Positions 23,599 to 36,562 of a DNA stretch of 41,005 nt are shown here, one piece after another; position 1 is the stretch's first letter, and the number at the start of each line of letters is the position of its first letter. The notes beneath the pieces are model-generated. The model made no database searches. It was given only the letters and a program-made list of their open reading frames with translations, and was not told the DNA's origin. Position numbers and translations under genes: made by a program. The stretch is from Sporosarcina ureae (GTDB taxonomy: Bacteria > Bacillota > Bacilli > Bacillales_A > Planococcaceae): positions 1-41,005 of the forward strand of contig NZ_JARIEA010000029.1 of the NCBI RefSeq assembly GCF_029267015.1, given 5' to 3'.

Positions 23599-25620
23599 TT
23601 GAAACGTTTGATAACATTACTGACACTATTGCTCTTGGTAGCTTCTCCTGTCTTCACACCGGTAGCGAGTGCAAATGACTTCTCAGGTCATCAGATGCAG
23701 CAAGAGCTGACATTTTGGGTAGATAAAGGCGTAATCCAAAAGGACTCAAAAGGGAATGTCTATCCAAATCGAGCGGTTACACGAGGGGAATTCGCTTCCT
23801 ATCTCGCACGTTCGTTGGAATTACCTACTTCGACACGCTATACCTTTAATGACTTGAAAGCAGACCACTCCCGTACAATTGAGATTCAAAATGCTGCAGG
23901 TGCTGGAATTTTAGCTGGCTATCCTGACGGTTCATTCAAAGCGAATCAGCAGATTACACGTCAACAAATGGCCGGAATGATTTTTAAGGCATTTCGTTTC
24001 CTAGAAATTCCAATCAAATCTACTACGGTTCAATTTAAAGACAGCAAGAAAATTTCATCGAACTTCGTACCCGCTGTATCAGCAGCTTCTTCATTGAATA
24101 TCATACGAGGTGATCAAGGATATTTCAAACCAACAAGTAACGCAACGATTGCACATGCTTCTGCTTTTCTATTCCGGATGTTCGCAGTCGCTGACGGAAA
24201 AGGTAGTACTCGCCCTCCTACAAACGTTGGCGGTACGGAAAATCCTAAAGTGCATAAAGTCAGTTCGATTTCCAATAGTCAACTGAATGTCACGGATGAG
24301 TCCTACATCACATTTGAAGATGCGTTGGCGGCGTATAACGCTTCTTCTATCGTTCAGACGATTTCCGTTAATAATAAAATTATTAAGATGAAGTCAGGTC
24401 AGGCGTTTGCTTCGGAAAACCCTAAGCAGTATACGTCACTATATAGCGACACTTCATTAAAAAATGAAGTCACATATGTCCAGAAAGGTTATGAACTGGA
24501 TTATGTAGGCAGTAGCCCAGAACGTGTAGTAGTAGAAGTAGGTGGCTATACATATTATGCGAAGCACGCAGAAATCGACCTAATTCCTTCTCAACTATCT
24601 ACAGGCGCAAGTCAGTACAAAGTAACAAATGACGGCTTACTCATTCACCAACCTTATTATCGTACATACGATAGTAAGACAAAACAATATAAAGGGAGTT
24701 ACGCAGAGTATACAGTAGGCCCTGCTTCTCCGACAATGAAAAAAGGACAAACGTATACGAGTAACGACGGTGTCCACTTTACAGAATTAAACGGTGCAAC
24801 GACTATTACGTATTATCCGTACTTCCAATTCCAATCGGTACGCCAACCCTCCACTTACACTGGACAGGAACTGGATCGTTTCATCTCCAATGCATTACTT
24901 GCTAGACAAAAAACAGGTATTGCCCGCTATAAAAATGCTACTTCGAAGTCGAAATTAATCGGACTTGGAACGTATGTGAAACAGATGGAGAAAAAGCATA
25001 ACGTCAATGCAATGTTCATATTAGCGACAGCGATTCATGAAAGTGATTACGGGATGAGCGGCAACGCACAGCAGAAAAACAATATTTTCGGTATCCGCGT
25101 TTTCGACTCTTCACCTGATAAAGGCGAAGTCTATGGTAATCCAACAAGAAGTGTCGATGCATTCATTACTCGCTACATCAACTTAAACTATGCGAATCCA
25201 CTCGGTGCTTATGCAAATGGCGCAGCTCCCGGCAACAAGGCAGTCGGATTTAATATGAAGTATGCATCCGATCCTTTCTGGGGTAGTAAGATCGCAGGTC
25301 ATATGTGGCGCATCGATCAGTTCCTAGGCAACAAAGATGCGAACCAAGCACAATTGGCTGTGATTTCATATACAGGCAATACAGCAGTTAATATCCGGAC
25401 AAGCCCAGATGCAGCTAATAAGAATAATATTCTATTCTCTTATAAGCCTAAACATCCAGGTAATCTAGCAGCATTCGGCTACCCACTAGTAGTGACAGAT
25501 CGTACAACCGGTGCAGACGGCTTTGTTTGGTACAAAGTGCACATGGACATCAACCCAAGCACACAAACCAATGAACCATACGGCTGGATCCGTTCAGATT
25601 TAGCAACTCTTGTAAACTAA
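23599..25620 (+). CDS. SLH-anchored N-acetylglucosaminidase
   Basis: Exported wall hydrolase, 673 residues, starting at TTG 23599 with TAGGAGGT 7 nt upstream. Signal peptide 1-25 (ends ASA). Three SLH units (about 28-195, GVIQKDSKGNVYPNRAVTRG, then ILAGYPDGSFKANQQITRQQ). Residues about 225-420 are a repeat-like module I cannot name; LytD/CwlG-type glucosaminidases carry comparable N-terminal modules. The glucosaminidase (GH73-like) domain spans about 435-590, with catalytic Glu481 in AIHESDYGMSG and the NNIFGI motif. A C-terminal SH3-like domain (about 595-673, NIRTSPDAANK and YGWIRSD) ends the protein. It should cut the GlcNAc-MurNAc bond in glycan strands. Confidence 0.92.
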   Translation: MKRLITLLTLLLLVASPVFTPVASANDFSGHQMQQELTFWVDKGVIQKDSKGNVYPNRAVTRGEFASYLARSLELPTSTRYTFNDLKADHSRTIEIQNAAGAGILAGYPDGSFKANQQITRQQMAGMIFKAFRFLEIPIKSTTVQFKDSKKISSNFVPAVSAASSLNIIRGDQGYFKPTSNATIAHASAFLFRMFAVADGKGSTRPPTNVGGTENPKVHKVSSISNSQLNVTDESYITFEDALAAYNASSIVQTISVNNKIIKMKSGQAFASENPKQYTSLYSDTSLKNEVTYVQKGYELDYVGSSPERVVVEVGGYTYYAKHAEIDLIPSQLSTGASQYKVTNDGLLIHQPYYRTYDSKTKQYKGSYAEYTVGPASPTMKKGQTYTSNDGVHFTELNGATTITYYPYFQFQSVRQPSTYTGQELDRFISNALLARQKTGIARYKNATSKSKLIGLGTYVKQMEKKHNVNAMFILATAIHESDYGMSGNAQQKNNIFGIRVFDSSPDKGEVYGNPTRSVDAFITRYINLNYANPLGAYANGAAPGNKAVGFNMKYASDPFWGSKIAGHMWRIDQFLGNKDANQAQLAVISYTGNTAVNIRTSPDAANKNNILFSYKPKHPGNLAAFGYPLVVTDRTTGADGFVWYKVHMDINPSTQTNEPYGWIRSDLATLVN

Positions 25621-25630
25621 ATAATCAGCG

Positions 25631-25669
25631 AAACCACCATCTCCTGGAGTTTAGGACATGGTGGTTTTT
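25631..25669 (+). terminator. Terminator of the glucosaminidase gene
   Basis: AAACCACCAT (25631-25640) pairs with ATGGTGGTTT (25658-25667), followed by TTTC; 10 nt after the stop. Confidence 0.85.
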
Positions 25670-25732
25670 CTATGAGCTAAGTTGTTTGTATAGTTGATAG
25701 TGACGTTAATCGACCTTGCTTAATTACTACAT

Positions 25733-25768
25733 AAAAATACCACCTCCTGAATTAAAGGAGATGGTGTT
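25733..25768 (-). terminator. Terminator of the 755-residue SLH protein gene
   Basis: ACCACCTCC (25739-25747) pairs with GGAGATGGT (25757-25765), with one mismatch; minus-strand TATTTTTATG follows. Confidence 0.78.
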
Positions 25769-25775
25769 TGCTTCA

Positions 25776-28043
25776 TTATAATGCGTCAGTGTACTCTTTA
25801 CCTGCTGGTAGCAAGTTAGACATATTGATTCGTTTCAAGCCTTCTTTAATCTTCGTAGTATATCCTTGCTTCGTACTATTCAAATAGCCCGCTTTCGACT
25901 TAATCATGCGCTCGAATACTTTAGCTTTTGATTTATCAATTTGTGACCATTTTTCATAAGAATGAATCAAGTCTTCCAACGTCAAATGAACATAATCTGT
26001 GCCTGAAAACTGACCATTCGGTGCACGTTTATACCAGATGTCACCGTTAGAACGAGTCCAGTTCTTCTCTTCAAAGCGAATGGCTTTTTCGATTGCACTG
26101 GCATTTTCCAAATATACTGGATCATTGAACTCTTGGAATGCCAACAAGAGAATGTTCATGCCGCCAAGTAAATGGTTCATAGACGTATGGGTCTTCACTT
26201 GTGATTTTGCCGGGAAGTAATCCGGAATATAATAGGCAGTTGGAGACAAGAAGTTCACATTGCCTTTTCTATGTTGCTGTACGAGCAAGTTTGCATAGTT
26301 ACGTAAACCGTCGTTGTAATCTTTATGATTGAATGCGTTACCGCCATTATAAAGGAATAATGCAATCTGTTCATTGAAACGCGTATCAACGAATGGTGCT
26401 GTGAAGTTATATAAATTCTTCAAATACGTACTCGTTACTTCTGTTTCCCAATAAGGCTTGCTTCCTCTGAAAACGGCTAAGTTTGTAAAGGAGTTATGCA
26501 AAACATCTTCATAATAACGTTCTTTCGTTTGGTTGTATAACAACATGACACGATCTTCTTTTACCAAAAGTAAATTGCGTCCATATCCGCGACCCGAAGC
26601 CGGCATCGGTTCAATGGTAGTCGCCATCTTGTTGTAAGGACCTTCTGCTGTATACCATTTATTACGCTTTTTATAGTTGGTAATCGATTCACGAAGCCAT
26701 GCATCTAATCTTTCATTTGAAGAGAAAAGCTTCTTATCGGATGAAAGAATCCATTGATCCACTACATCATACCCTCTAGAGTTCAACTCAAATACCGATA
26801 CTCGGGTATCGCCCATCAGAATATTACTGTAAGATTCCTTCTCGTCCTGCAATTCACGTGTGTGGCTAACTGCGCCACTACTATACTTCAGCTCGAGTTC
26901 GCGCGAACGATATGTTTTCGAAATCATTTGCTGACCTGTTCCCTGCTGTGAAATTGTTTCAAGGACACCGACAGGAGAAGTTGCAATATCAAAACCAAAT
27001 GTATCATCCACATCTTTTTTCATAGGAAATTTATCAAAACGCTCTATTTTATTCGTTTTGATATTCCCGTCAATCCGTACCAAATCGACGCGAATCGGCA
27101 GTCGATCCGGATTTCTCAACTCAACAAATGTAAAGTAGTCACCATTTGGCAACTCACGTTTTGTTACAGTAACTCTTGTGTTTTTTCTCTCACTGACTCC
27201 ATAAACATAAATCTGATCCGTCGCATGTCCATGTGCTTTCACTCGCTTGGCCGCTAAAGATAAGAAGTGATTGGAACGTAAGAATGTCTGTCCCTCTTCT
27301 GTCAACGGAACTTCCGTAATAAATTGATTAAATCGAATAGGATCGAATTTACCCATTGTCTGTGTTTTATTGAAAACAATCGGTTGCTGTTTTTCGAGCA
27401 GTCCTGCTTGAATCATTGCTCTATGTAGGAATACAGCGAATGAACCACGATTAACGGGGAGTTTCGGAGCAAATGATCCGTCCTCTTTACCTGTCGTAAT
27501 ACCGTGCTGCATAAGTACTTTTACGCCGTATCTGTGAGATTCACTTATTTTATTCTCATCCGTGAAGCGTACTGTTTCACCTGTATCTTTTAATTTAAAA
27601 GCATTGACTAACACACTCGCCATTTGTTCACGTGTTAATTCATCGCTCACACCAAAGTTACCATCGGGTTTCCCTTTAAATATACCCGCTTCATAAGTAG
27701 ACATTGCACCACGCAAGTTCGAAGACTTTGCGCTGACGTCCTTAAATATCGGCTGGTAGGGAGCCTCGGGTAATTCTAAGGCGACGGTCAGCAAGTTTGC
27801 CGCCTGTCCACGTTTAATGCTAATTCCTGGACGGAACTGTAAATCCTGGTAACCGTTAATAATTTCTTCTTCTACTAGTTGTGTTACTTCATCCTTTGCC
27901 CAGAAATCATTACTTACGTCAGAGAAACGCTGGTTTACCGTTTCTGCTTTGGCGCTTACTGGTAGTGCAATGAGACAAACTAACGATGCGATAAGAAAAG
28001 AATTAAAAATAGCGAATACATTCTTTTTTGAAGCGCTTAACAT
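25776..28043 (-). CDS. Secreted SLH-domain protein with unassigned 530-residue C-terminal region
   Basis: Exported protein, 755 residues from ATG 28043. Signal peptide about 1-33 (ends VSAKAE). Three clear SLH units follow (about 37-205: RFSDVSNDFWAKDEV, IFKGKPDGNFGVSDELTREQ, GITTGKEDGSFAPKLPVNRG). I do not recognise the rest. About 225-470 looks beta-rich with many charged residues; about 500-740 looks alpha-helical, with aromatic-rich segments (HTSMNHLLGGMNILLLAFQE, FEEKNWTRSNGDIWYKR, YVHLTLEDLIHSYEKWSQ) that recall alpha/alpha-toroid carbohydrate enzymes such as uronyl epimerases or lyases, a weak impression only. GTG (28061) and TTG (28055) are in-frame alternatives upstream, next to GTGGAG. 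It is transcribed alone. Confidence 0.85.
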   Translation of the reverse strand: MLSASKKNVFAIFNSFLIASLVCLIALPVSAKAETVNQRFSDVSNDFWAKDEVTQLVEEEIINGYQDLQFRPGISIKRGQAANLLTVALELPEAPYQPIFKDVSAKSSNLRGAMSTYEAGIFKGKPDGNFGVSDELTREQMASVLVNAFKLKDTGETVRFTDENKISESHRYGVKVLMQHGITTGKEDGSFAPKLPVNRGSFAVFLHRAMIQAGLLEKQQPIVFNKTQTMGKFDPIRFNQFITEVPLTEEGQTFLRSNHFLSLAAKRVKAHGHATDQIYVYGVSERKNTRVTVTKRELPNGDYFTFVELRNPDRLPIRVDLVRIDGNIKTNKIERFDKFPMKKDVDDTFGFDIATSPVGVLETISQQGTGQQMISKTYRSRELELKYSSGAVSHTRELQDEKESYSNILMGDTRVSVFELNSRGYDVVDQWILSSDKKLFSSNERLDAWLRESITNYKKRNKWYTAEGPYNKMATTIEPMPASGRGYGRNLLLVKEDRVMLLYNQTKERYYEDVLHNSFTNLAVFRGSKPYWETEVTSTYLKNLYNFTAPFVDTRFNEQIALFLYNGGNAFNHKDYNDGLRNYANLLVQQHRKGNVNFLSPTAYYIPDYFPAKSQVKTHTSMNHLLGGMNILLLAFQEFNDPVYLENASAIEKAIRFEEKNWTRSNGDIWYKRAPNGQFSGTDYVHLTLEDLIHSYEKWSQIDKSKAKVFERMIKSKAGYLNSTKQGYTTKIKEGLKRINMSNLLPAGKEYTDAL

Positions 28044-28101
28044 CTTTGAAATCAACTCCACTCTGTGTTTTATTCATTTTAGTATGTAGTTACCTTCGAC
28101 A

Positions 28102-28107
28102 ATTATA
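28102..28107 (-). promoter_or_regulatory. Extended -10 promoter of the 755-residue SLH protein gene
   Basis: Minus-strand TGC-TATAAT, a consensus extended -10; the -35 region is weak. Predicted leader is about 50 nt. The gap beyond (28108-28284) holds nothing else recognised. Confidence 0.55.
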
Positions 28108-28284
28108 GCATAACCGCTATTTCATTTGGTCTTTCATTGTAAAGGAAGAAGGTTCCATTCTTTACGGCGGTAATATTCCTTAGGTCTGTATACTTTCTCG
28201 TAACCGCACCGTACAGACGGAGAATAACAGAAAAAGTTTCAACTTATTAAATATAATTTAATAATTATTTCAACAAGAACTAAA

Positions 28285-28321
28285 AGTAAACGGTTCACGC
28301 TAAATAAGCGATGAACCGTTT
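28285..28321 (-). terminator. Terminator of the ilv-leu operon
   Basis: AAACGGTTCACGC and its partner GCGATGAACCGTTT pair with one bulge, 5 nt beyond the leuD stop; the minus-strand trailer ACTTTTAGTTC is T-rich but not a pure run. Confidence 0.78.
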
Positions 28322-28325
28322 TAGG

Positions 28326-28910
28326 TTATGCATGTTTTTGTTCGTACTCTGCAATTTTATCTTCATATTGGAATGTCAGAGAAATCTCATCCCAACCGTT
28401 CAACAACATCTTTTTGTAGTATGGGTCAACGTCAAAGCTGTAAACAGAACCGTCTTCGCCTGCTACAGTTTGATCTTCTAGGCTCACTGTCAATTTATAC
28501 GGTGCTTCTTGGCCTTTACGCAAAAACTCTTCAATTTCTGCCACCGATAGCTTGATAGGCAAAATTCCATTCTTGAAACAGTTACTATGGAAGATATCCG
28601 CGAAACTCGGTGCAATCACTACACGGAATCCATAATCTAAAATTGCCCATGGGGCGTGTTCACGAGATGATCCACAACCAAAGTTTTCATGTGCAACCAA
28701 GATAGTCGAACCATCATAACGAGGGTCATTCAATACGAACTCTTCGTTTTTCGTACCATCTGCATTAAAACGCCAGTGGTAAAATAGATATTTTCCGAAT
28801 CCAGTACGTTCAATACGCTTCAAGAATTCTTTGGAAATAATCTGATCTGTATCTACGTTATTTTTATCTAATGGAGTGAGTACACTCTCTATTTTATTAA
28901 TTGGTTCCAT
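28326..28910 (-). CDS. leuD: 3-isopropylmalate dehydratase small subunit
   Basis: With LeuC isomerises 2-isopropylmalate to 3-isopropylmalate in leucine synthesis. 194 residues from ATG 28910, the usual LeuD length; GAGGAGGG lies 8 nt upstream. Swivel-domain motifs: PLDKNNVDTDQIISKEFLKR at the N-terminus and NFGCGSSREHAPWAI with substrate-binding Arg, then FADIFHSNCFKNGILPI. It is the last gene of the operon, 13 nt after leuC. Confidence 0.96.
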   Translation of the reverse strand: MEPINKIESVLTPLDKNNVDTDQIISKEFLKRIERTGFGKYLFYHWRFNADGTKNEEFVLNDPRYDGSTILVAHENFGCGSSREHAPWAILDYGFRVVIAPSFADIFHSNCFKNGILPIKLSVAEIEEFLRKGQEAPYKLTVSLEDQTVAGEDGSVYSFDVDPYYKKMLLNGWDEISLTFQYEDKIAEYEQKHA

Positions 28911-28923
28911 GTAAATACCCTCC

Positions 28924-30336
28924 TCAATTTTGCACAGTTGCTTCAACTTTACGAACATCTACGAAATGTCCGTGTAGAGCAGCTGCTGCAGCCATGGACG
29001 GGCTGACTAGATGTGTACGTGAGCCTGCACCTTGGCGTCCTTCAAAGTTTCGGTTAGATGTAGATGCACAGCGTTCCCCAGCTGGCACTACGTCATCATT
29101 CATAGCTAGACACATACTGCACCCAGACTCTCTCCACTCAAAACCAGCCTCTATGAAAATCTTATCCAAACCGATATCTTCCGCCTGTTTCTTCACCGTA
29201 CGTGAACCTGGCACGACAATCGCAGTCACTGTAGGATGAACGTGTTTACCTTTTACCACGTTCGCTGCAGCTTCCAAATCGCTAAGACGTGCATTCGTAC
29301 ATGAACCGATGAATGCGTGCTGAATTTCAATATCAGTCAACGCCATACCTTCTTCAAGTCCCATATACTCCATCGCGTTACGAAGTGCCGATTTATCTGT
29401 TTCAGATGCATAATCTGCAGTTGTAGGGATAGTAGCTGAGATACCCGATCCCATGGATGGATTAGTCCCCCACGTTACGAATGGTTCAATTTCATCTGCG
29501 TGGATTTCAAGTACTTGATCATATTCCGCACCTTCATCAGTATTCAATGCAAGCCAACGCTCTGCTGCTACTTCGAACTCTTCGCCTTGAGGTGCATAGC
29601 GACGTCCGCGCAAATAATCAATTGTTGTTTCGTCAGGTCCAATCAAACCCGCTTTTGCTCCTGCTTCAATGGACATATTGCAAATTGTCATACGCTCTTC
29701 CATTGTAAGTGCGCGAATCGCTTCTCCTGTATACTCGACGATATGTCCAGTACCGACACCAATTCCAAACTTCGCAATGATTGCAAGAATGATATCTTTA
29801 GCTGTTACACCAAATCCAATTTCTCCTGTTACACGGATCTCCATGGTCTTCGGTTTACCTTGCCAAAGCGTTTGGGTAGATAACACGTGCTCTACTTCGC
29901 TTGTCCCGATACCGAACGCTATAGCTCCGAATGCTCCGTGTGTAGAAGTATGGCTGTCACCACAAACAATTGTTTTTCCCGGCTGTGTCAATCCAAGCTC
30001 AGGACCGATTATATGCACGATACCTTGATCTGGATGCTGCATATCCGCCAATTGAACGCCGAACTCTTCACAGTTCTTTTCAAGTGTAGTAATTTGTTTT
30101 TTAGCAATAGGATCGTTGATGATCGGCAAATTCTTTGTCGGAACATTATGATCCATAGTTGCAAAGCAAAGATCCGGACGACGCACTTTACGGTTCGCTA
30201 GACGTAAACCTTCAAACGCTTGCGGTGATGTCACTTCATGAATCAAGTGAAGATCAATATATAATAGATCCGGTTTTCCCTCTTCTTCATACACAATATG
30301 CTGATCCCATATCTTCTCAATAATTGTTTTAGCCAT
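28924..30336 (-). CDS. leuC: 3-isopropylmalate dehydratase large subunit
   Basis: Aconitase-family catalytic subunit carrying a [4Fe-4S] cluster. 470 residues from ATG 30336, where GGAAGGGGAA is the ribosome site; an earlier in-frame ATG at 30456 would add 40 atypical residues read through an intergenic hairpin and is rejected. Motifs: [21 protein letters not shown], the cluster cysteines in GSCTNAR and GCSMCLAMN, and [19 protein letters not shown]. LeuD follows after 13 nt. Confidence 0.96.
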   Translation of the reverse strand: MAKTIIEKIWDQHIVYEEEGKPDLLYIDLHLIHEVTSPQAFEGLRLANRKVRRPDLCFATMDHNVPTKNLPIINDPIAKKQITTLEKNCEEFGVQLADMQHPDQGIVHIIGPELGLTQPGKTIVCGDSHTSTHGAFGAIAFGIGTSEVEHVLSTQTLWQGKPKTMEIRVTGEIGFGVTAKDIILAIIAKFGIGVGTGHIVEYTGEAIRALTMEERMTICNMSIEAGAKAGLIGPDETTIDYLRGRRYAPQGEEFEVAAERWLALNTDEGAEYDQVLEIHADEIEPFVTWGTNPSMGSGISATIPTTADYASETDKSALRNAMEYMGLEEGMALTDIEIQHAFIGSCTNARLSDLEAAANVVKGKHVHPTVTAIVVPGSRTVKKQAEDIGLDKIFIEAGFEWRESGCSMCLAMNDDVVPAGERCASTSNRNFEGRQGAGSRTHLVSPSMAAAAALHGHFVDVRKVEATVQN

Positions 30337-30415
30337 AATTGTTTCCCCTTCCAAGCAATTGCCAATAGTAATATGCGGCGTGTGATTCAACTCGTCAATC
30401 TTTTCTCTAGCTATA

Positions 30416-30451
30416 CATAAAGGGCGCACCAGTTTCGGTATGCCCTTTATG
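30416..30451 (-). other. Intercistronic hairpin between leuB and leuC
   Basis: The perfect 10-bp arms CATAAAGGGC (30416-30425) and GCCCTTTATG (30442-30451) carry an inner ACC/GGT pairing. There is no T run on the minus strand, so it is not a normal terminator. It may be an RNA-processing or stability element that sets different levels of leuB and leuCD mRNA. Confidence 0.6.
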
Positions 30452-30482
30452 TGCATGTCGAGACTAAGACAGCGGTATTTTA

Positions 30483-31583
30483 TTAAATATACGAGTACAT
30501 GATACTATTGGAAACGAACTGAAGATCCAACTCGTCTACAATCTTATCTGTCCACTCTTTTGTCGTTAATGAACGTTGATCTTTACCAGCTAAATCTGCT
30601 GTGAAGTGACCTTCTTCAAATACTGTATTAACAGCCTTTTCAATCGCAGTTGCTTCCGTTTCCAATCCAAATGAATACTTTAGCATCATAGCAACTGAAA
30701 GAATTGTTGCTGCTGGATTTGCGATTCCCTGACCTGCTACATCCGGTGCTGAACCATGAACTGGCTCATACAAACCTAAACCGTCTGAACGCACACTCGC
30801 TGAAGGTAGTAACCCAAGTGATCCTGTAATGACAGAAGCTTCATCACTTAAGATATCTCCAAACATGTTTTCAGTAACGATTACATCAAAATGTGCTGGA
30901 TTCGTTATTAATTTCATTGCTGCAGAATCTACTAACTGATGTTCTACCTCTACATCTGGATACTGTGCTTTCTTCTCTTCTACAATCTTTCTCCAAAGCT
31001 TACTGGATTCAAGCACATTCGCTTTGTCCACAGAAGTTACTTTGCCTTTACGCAGGCGAGCTAACTCAAAACCTTTGTCGACAATACGTTCGATCTCCTT
31101 GCGCGTATATACAAGCGTATCAACAGCTGATTGATCTGTATGATGACTCGGTTTACCGAAGTAAAGACCTCCAGTTAATTCCCGAACGATCATCATATCG
31201 ACCTCTTTGATGATGTCTTCTTTTAAAGGAGAAGCCTGGATCAAAGAAGGTACAGCTGCAACAGGACGAAGGTTTGCAAATAGATCAAAATGTTTACGTA
31301 TCGCAAGCAACCCTTTTTCCGGCCGTAATTCAGAAGGATTCTGATCCCATTTAGGACCCCCTACTGCTCCTAGAAGAATGGCGTCGCTTGACTCACATAA
31401 CTCTATTGTCTCTTTGGGAAGTGGATTATTCTTTTCATCAATCGCCGCTCCACCAATTAATCCATATTCTGTATGGAATGTATGATTAAAACGTCTACCG
31501 ATCACTTCCAATACTCTGACTGCCTCTGCTACTACCTCAGGTCCTATGCCGTCACCGGGTAATACTGCTACTTTCTTTTCCAT
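30483..31583 (-). CDS. leuB: 3-isopropylmalate dehydrogenase
   Basis: NAD-dependent oxidative decarboxylation of 3-isopropylmalate in leucine synthesis; 366 residues. Motifs: [33 protein letters not shown], the metal/substrate segment [13 protein letters not shown] and [22 protein letters not shown] lies 7 nt before the ATG. It starts 68 nt after leuA and is followed by a 146-nt spacer with a hairpin before leuC, longer than elsewhere in the operon. Confidence 0.96.
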   Translation of the reverse strand: MEKKVAVLPGDGIGPEVVAEAVRVLEVIGRRFNHTFHTEYGLIGGAAIDEKNNPLPKETIELCESSDAILLGAVGGPKWDQNPSELRPEKGLLAIRKHFDLFANLRPVAAVPSLIQASPLKEDIIKEVDMMIVRELTGGLYFGKPSHHTDQSAVDTLVYTRKEIERIVDKGFELARLRKGKVTSVDKANVLESSKLWRKIVEEKKAQYPDVEVEHQLVDSAAMKLITNPAHFDVIVTENMFGDILSDEASVITGSLGLLPSASVRSDGLGLYEPVHGSAPDVAGQGIANPAATILSVAMMLKYSFGLETEATAIEKAVNTVFEEGHFTADLAGKDQRSLTTKEWTDKIVDELDLQFVSNSIMYSYI

Positions 31584-31651
31584 AGAACTTCTCCTCCTTG
31601 ATCAATCTCGTATCACTCGATCGAATACTTTATCCCTTTAATGTATGTTGC

Positions 31652-34226
<2,575 letters not shown>

Positions 34227-34241
34227 CTAAGTGTGTGTGTT

Positions 34242-34760
34242 TTACTGTTTTAAAATCGATAGCTGTGGTGCTTGAACCTTTTGCATATCGCGGGCAAAGC
34301 CGGTTGCGCCAGTTCGTGTTAATTCTTTGATGCCATATGGTTTCAGCAAATCGATAAATGCTTCGATTTTGTCTGGGTCACCCGTTACTTGGTACGTTAC
34401 TACATTCTTTCCGGAGTCGACAATTGTCGGACGGAAAGGTTCAACGATGCTGTTCATCTCAGAGCGAATCTGTGGTGGTGAGATCACCTTTACTAGCGCT
34501 AACTCACGTAACACGATTGCTTTGTCTGTTATATCTTTCACTGTAATAACATCAATCTGCTTTTGCAGCTGTTTTACAAGTTGTTCAATTTTGTTTTCAT
34601 CTTCTACATGAACTTGAAATGTCATCTTGGATCTATTTGGTTGTTCAGTAGCCCCTACGGTAATACTTTCAATATTGAATTGACGCTTCATCAGCAGTCC
34701 CGTTACACGGTTTAATACTCCGCTCTGATTAATTACTGTTACTGTAATAATTCGTTTCAC
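34242..34760 (-). CDS. ilvN: Acetolactate synthase small (regulatory) subunit
   Basis: Regulatory partner of IlvB that gives valine feedback control; 172 residues. N-terminal ACT domain (about 2-75, [20 protein letters not shown]) and C-terminal conserved half (about 85-165, [14 protein letters not shown] [29 protein letters not shown]). The ATG overlaps the ilvB stop by 4 nt. Called ilvH in B. subtilis. Confidence 0.96.
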   Translation of the reverse strand: MKRIITVTVINQSGVLNRVTGLLMKRQFNIESITVGATEQPNRSKMTFQVHVEDENKIEQLVKQLQKQIDVITVKDITDKAIVLRELALVKVISPPQIRSEMNSIVEPFRPTIVDSGKNVVTYQVTGDPDKIEAFIDLLKPYGIKELTRTGATGFARDMQKVQAPQLSILKQ

Positions 34761-36505
34761 TGAGGACTCACTCCAATCATGTCTTGTAATCCTTTACCTG
34801 GAGCAACCATCGGATAGACGTTTTCACGTTGTTTCACACGGCAATCAATCAAGACCGGCTCATCAGATAATAATGCTTCTGTAAATACTTTTTCTGCTTC
34901 TTCTAAATTGTGAATGCGATACCCTTTCAGGTCATATGCTTCCGCCAATTTAATGAAATCAGGTTGTACGGGTACTAGCGACTGTGAGTAACGTTCTTCA
35001 TAGAATGTCTCTTGCCATTGACGTACCATACCAAGTGCACCGTTATTCAAGATGATAACTTTCACCGGAATACGCATTTCCTGAAGAAGTGAAAGCTCTT
35101 GTGCAGTCATTTGGAAACCAGCATCCCCAACTACCGCAATTACACGATCTTTCGGTCTTGCCAATTGTGCGCCGATTGCTGCTGGGAAACCAAAGCCCAT
35201 TGTTCCTAATCCGCCTGACGTTACCCAGTTATCTGGATTATTGAAACGATAATATTGAGCGGTCCACATTTGGTGCTGGCCAACATCTGTCGTGACGATC
35301 GCATCACCATTTGTGATACGATGTATGATCTCAAGTGCTTGTTGTGGTAATAAAGCTTCCTCATCCGTTTGATACCAAAGCGGATATTGGTCTGCTAAAC
35401 CATTCAAATAGCTTACCCACTCTACTGTATCCGGTGATTTGAAATCTGCTTTCAGCAATGCTGTTAACGCTTCTTTCGCGTCAGATACAATTGGGATTTC
35501 GGTCACTACGTTTTTACCAATTTCAGCTGGATCAATGTCTACATGAATGACTCGTGCATTCGGCAAGAATGCATCCAAGTTTCCTGTTAGACGGTCATCA
35601 AAACGTGCACCGACATTGAGCAATAAATCACATTCGCTTAGTGCATAGTTGGCAGTTGCCGTTCCGTGCATTCCGGCCATTCCGTAGAATAACTCATGTT
35701 CTCCATGAATTGTACCCAAGCCGAGTAATGTATTAACGACAGGAATACGATGCGTTTCGACAAGTTTCTTCAGCTCAGCCGTTCCACCTGCATGAAGTAC
35801 ACCTGCGCCTGCAAGGATCATCGGCTTTTTCGCTCCCGAGATGGCCTTTGAAGCTTTTTGAATTTGCAGATAATTCGGTGTAGTAGTTGGCTGATAACCG
35901 GGCAGATTCACTTCTTTATCTTCTTTTTCTACAGGTACAAAGAGATCTGTTGCGATATTTTTCGGTACGTCGACTACGACTGGTCCTGGTCTTCCGGTAG
36001 AGGCAATGTGGAATGCTTCACGCATAATACGTGGAATGTCAGCAACACTTTGCACTTGATAGTTATGTTTTGTAATAGGTTGAGTGATTCCAATGATATC
36101 CGCTTCCTGGAAAGCATCCGATCCAATAACTGTACTTGCTACTTGACCTGTAATAACTACTAATGGAAGAGAGTCCATCATGGCATCTGTAATACCCGTT
36201 ACTAAGTTCGTCGCGCCAGGGCCTGATGTGGCAATGACGACCCCAGTTTTTCCGGATACTCTTGCATATCCTTCTGCTGCATGGATTGCACCTTGTTCGT
36301 GACGTGCTAATACGTGTGGGATCGGGTCGTTATATAGCGCATCATAAATTGGGAGAACTGCCCCTCCAGGATATCCAAAGATTATTTCTACGTTCTGTTC
36401 TTTAAGCGATTGAATCAAGATGGCAGAACCATCTGTAGGTTTATTTACGGCTTGTTCCTTTGGCATAGTAGATGCAGTCTGTTTTTCTTGTACTTCAGCA
36501 CTCAT
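34757..36505 (-). CDS. ilvB: Acetolactate synthase large (catalytic) subunit
   Basis: Thiamine-diphosphate enzyme that makes acetolactate or acetohydroxybutyrate from pyruvate and 2-oxobutyrate. 582 residues from ATG 36505, set by AAGGAGGAG 7 nt upstream; the open frame extends 28 codons further but into the T-box terminator. Motifs: [15 protein letters not shown], the catalytic Glu in [24 protein letters not shown], the FAD region [11 protein letters not shown], and the thiamine-diphosphate/Mg motif [12 protein letters not shown]...ILNN. The T-box leader lies directly upstream. Confidence 0.97.
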   Translation of the reverse strand: MSAEVQEKQTASTMPKEQAVNKPTDGSAILIQSLKEQNVEIIFGYPGGAVLPIYDALYNDPIPHVLARHEQGAIHAAEGYARVSGKTGVVIATSGPGATNLVTGITDAMMDSLPLVVITGQVASTVIGSDAFQEADIIGITQPITKHNYQVQSVADIPRIMREAFHIASTGRPGPVVVDVPKNIATDLFVPVEKEDKEVNLPGYQPTTTPNYLQIQKASKAISGAKKPMILAGAGVLHAGGTAELKKLVETHRIPVVNTLLGLGTIHGEHELFYGMAGMHGTATANYALSECDLLLNVGARFDDRLTGNLDAFLPNARVIHVDIDPAEIGKNVVTEIPIVSDAKEALTALLKADFKSPDTVEWVSYLNGLADQYPLWYQTDEEALLPQQALEIIHRITNGDAIVTTDVGQHQMWTAQYYRFNNPDNWVTSGGLGTMGFGFPAAIGAQLARPKDRVIAVVGDAGFQMTAQELSLLQEMRIPVKVIILNNGALGMVRQWQETFYEERYSQSLVPVQPDFIKLAEAYDLKGYRIHNLEEAEKVFTEALLSDEPVLIDCRVKQRENVYPMVAPGKGLQDMIGVSPQ

Positions 36506-36562
36506 ACTGAACTCCTCCTTACAATTTTCAACTATATATATTGGCCAGTGACTTTTCTCTCT

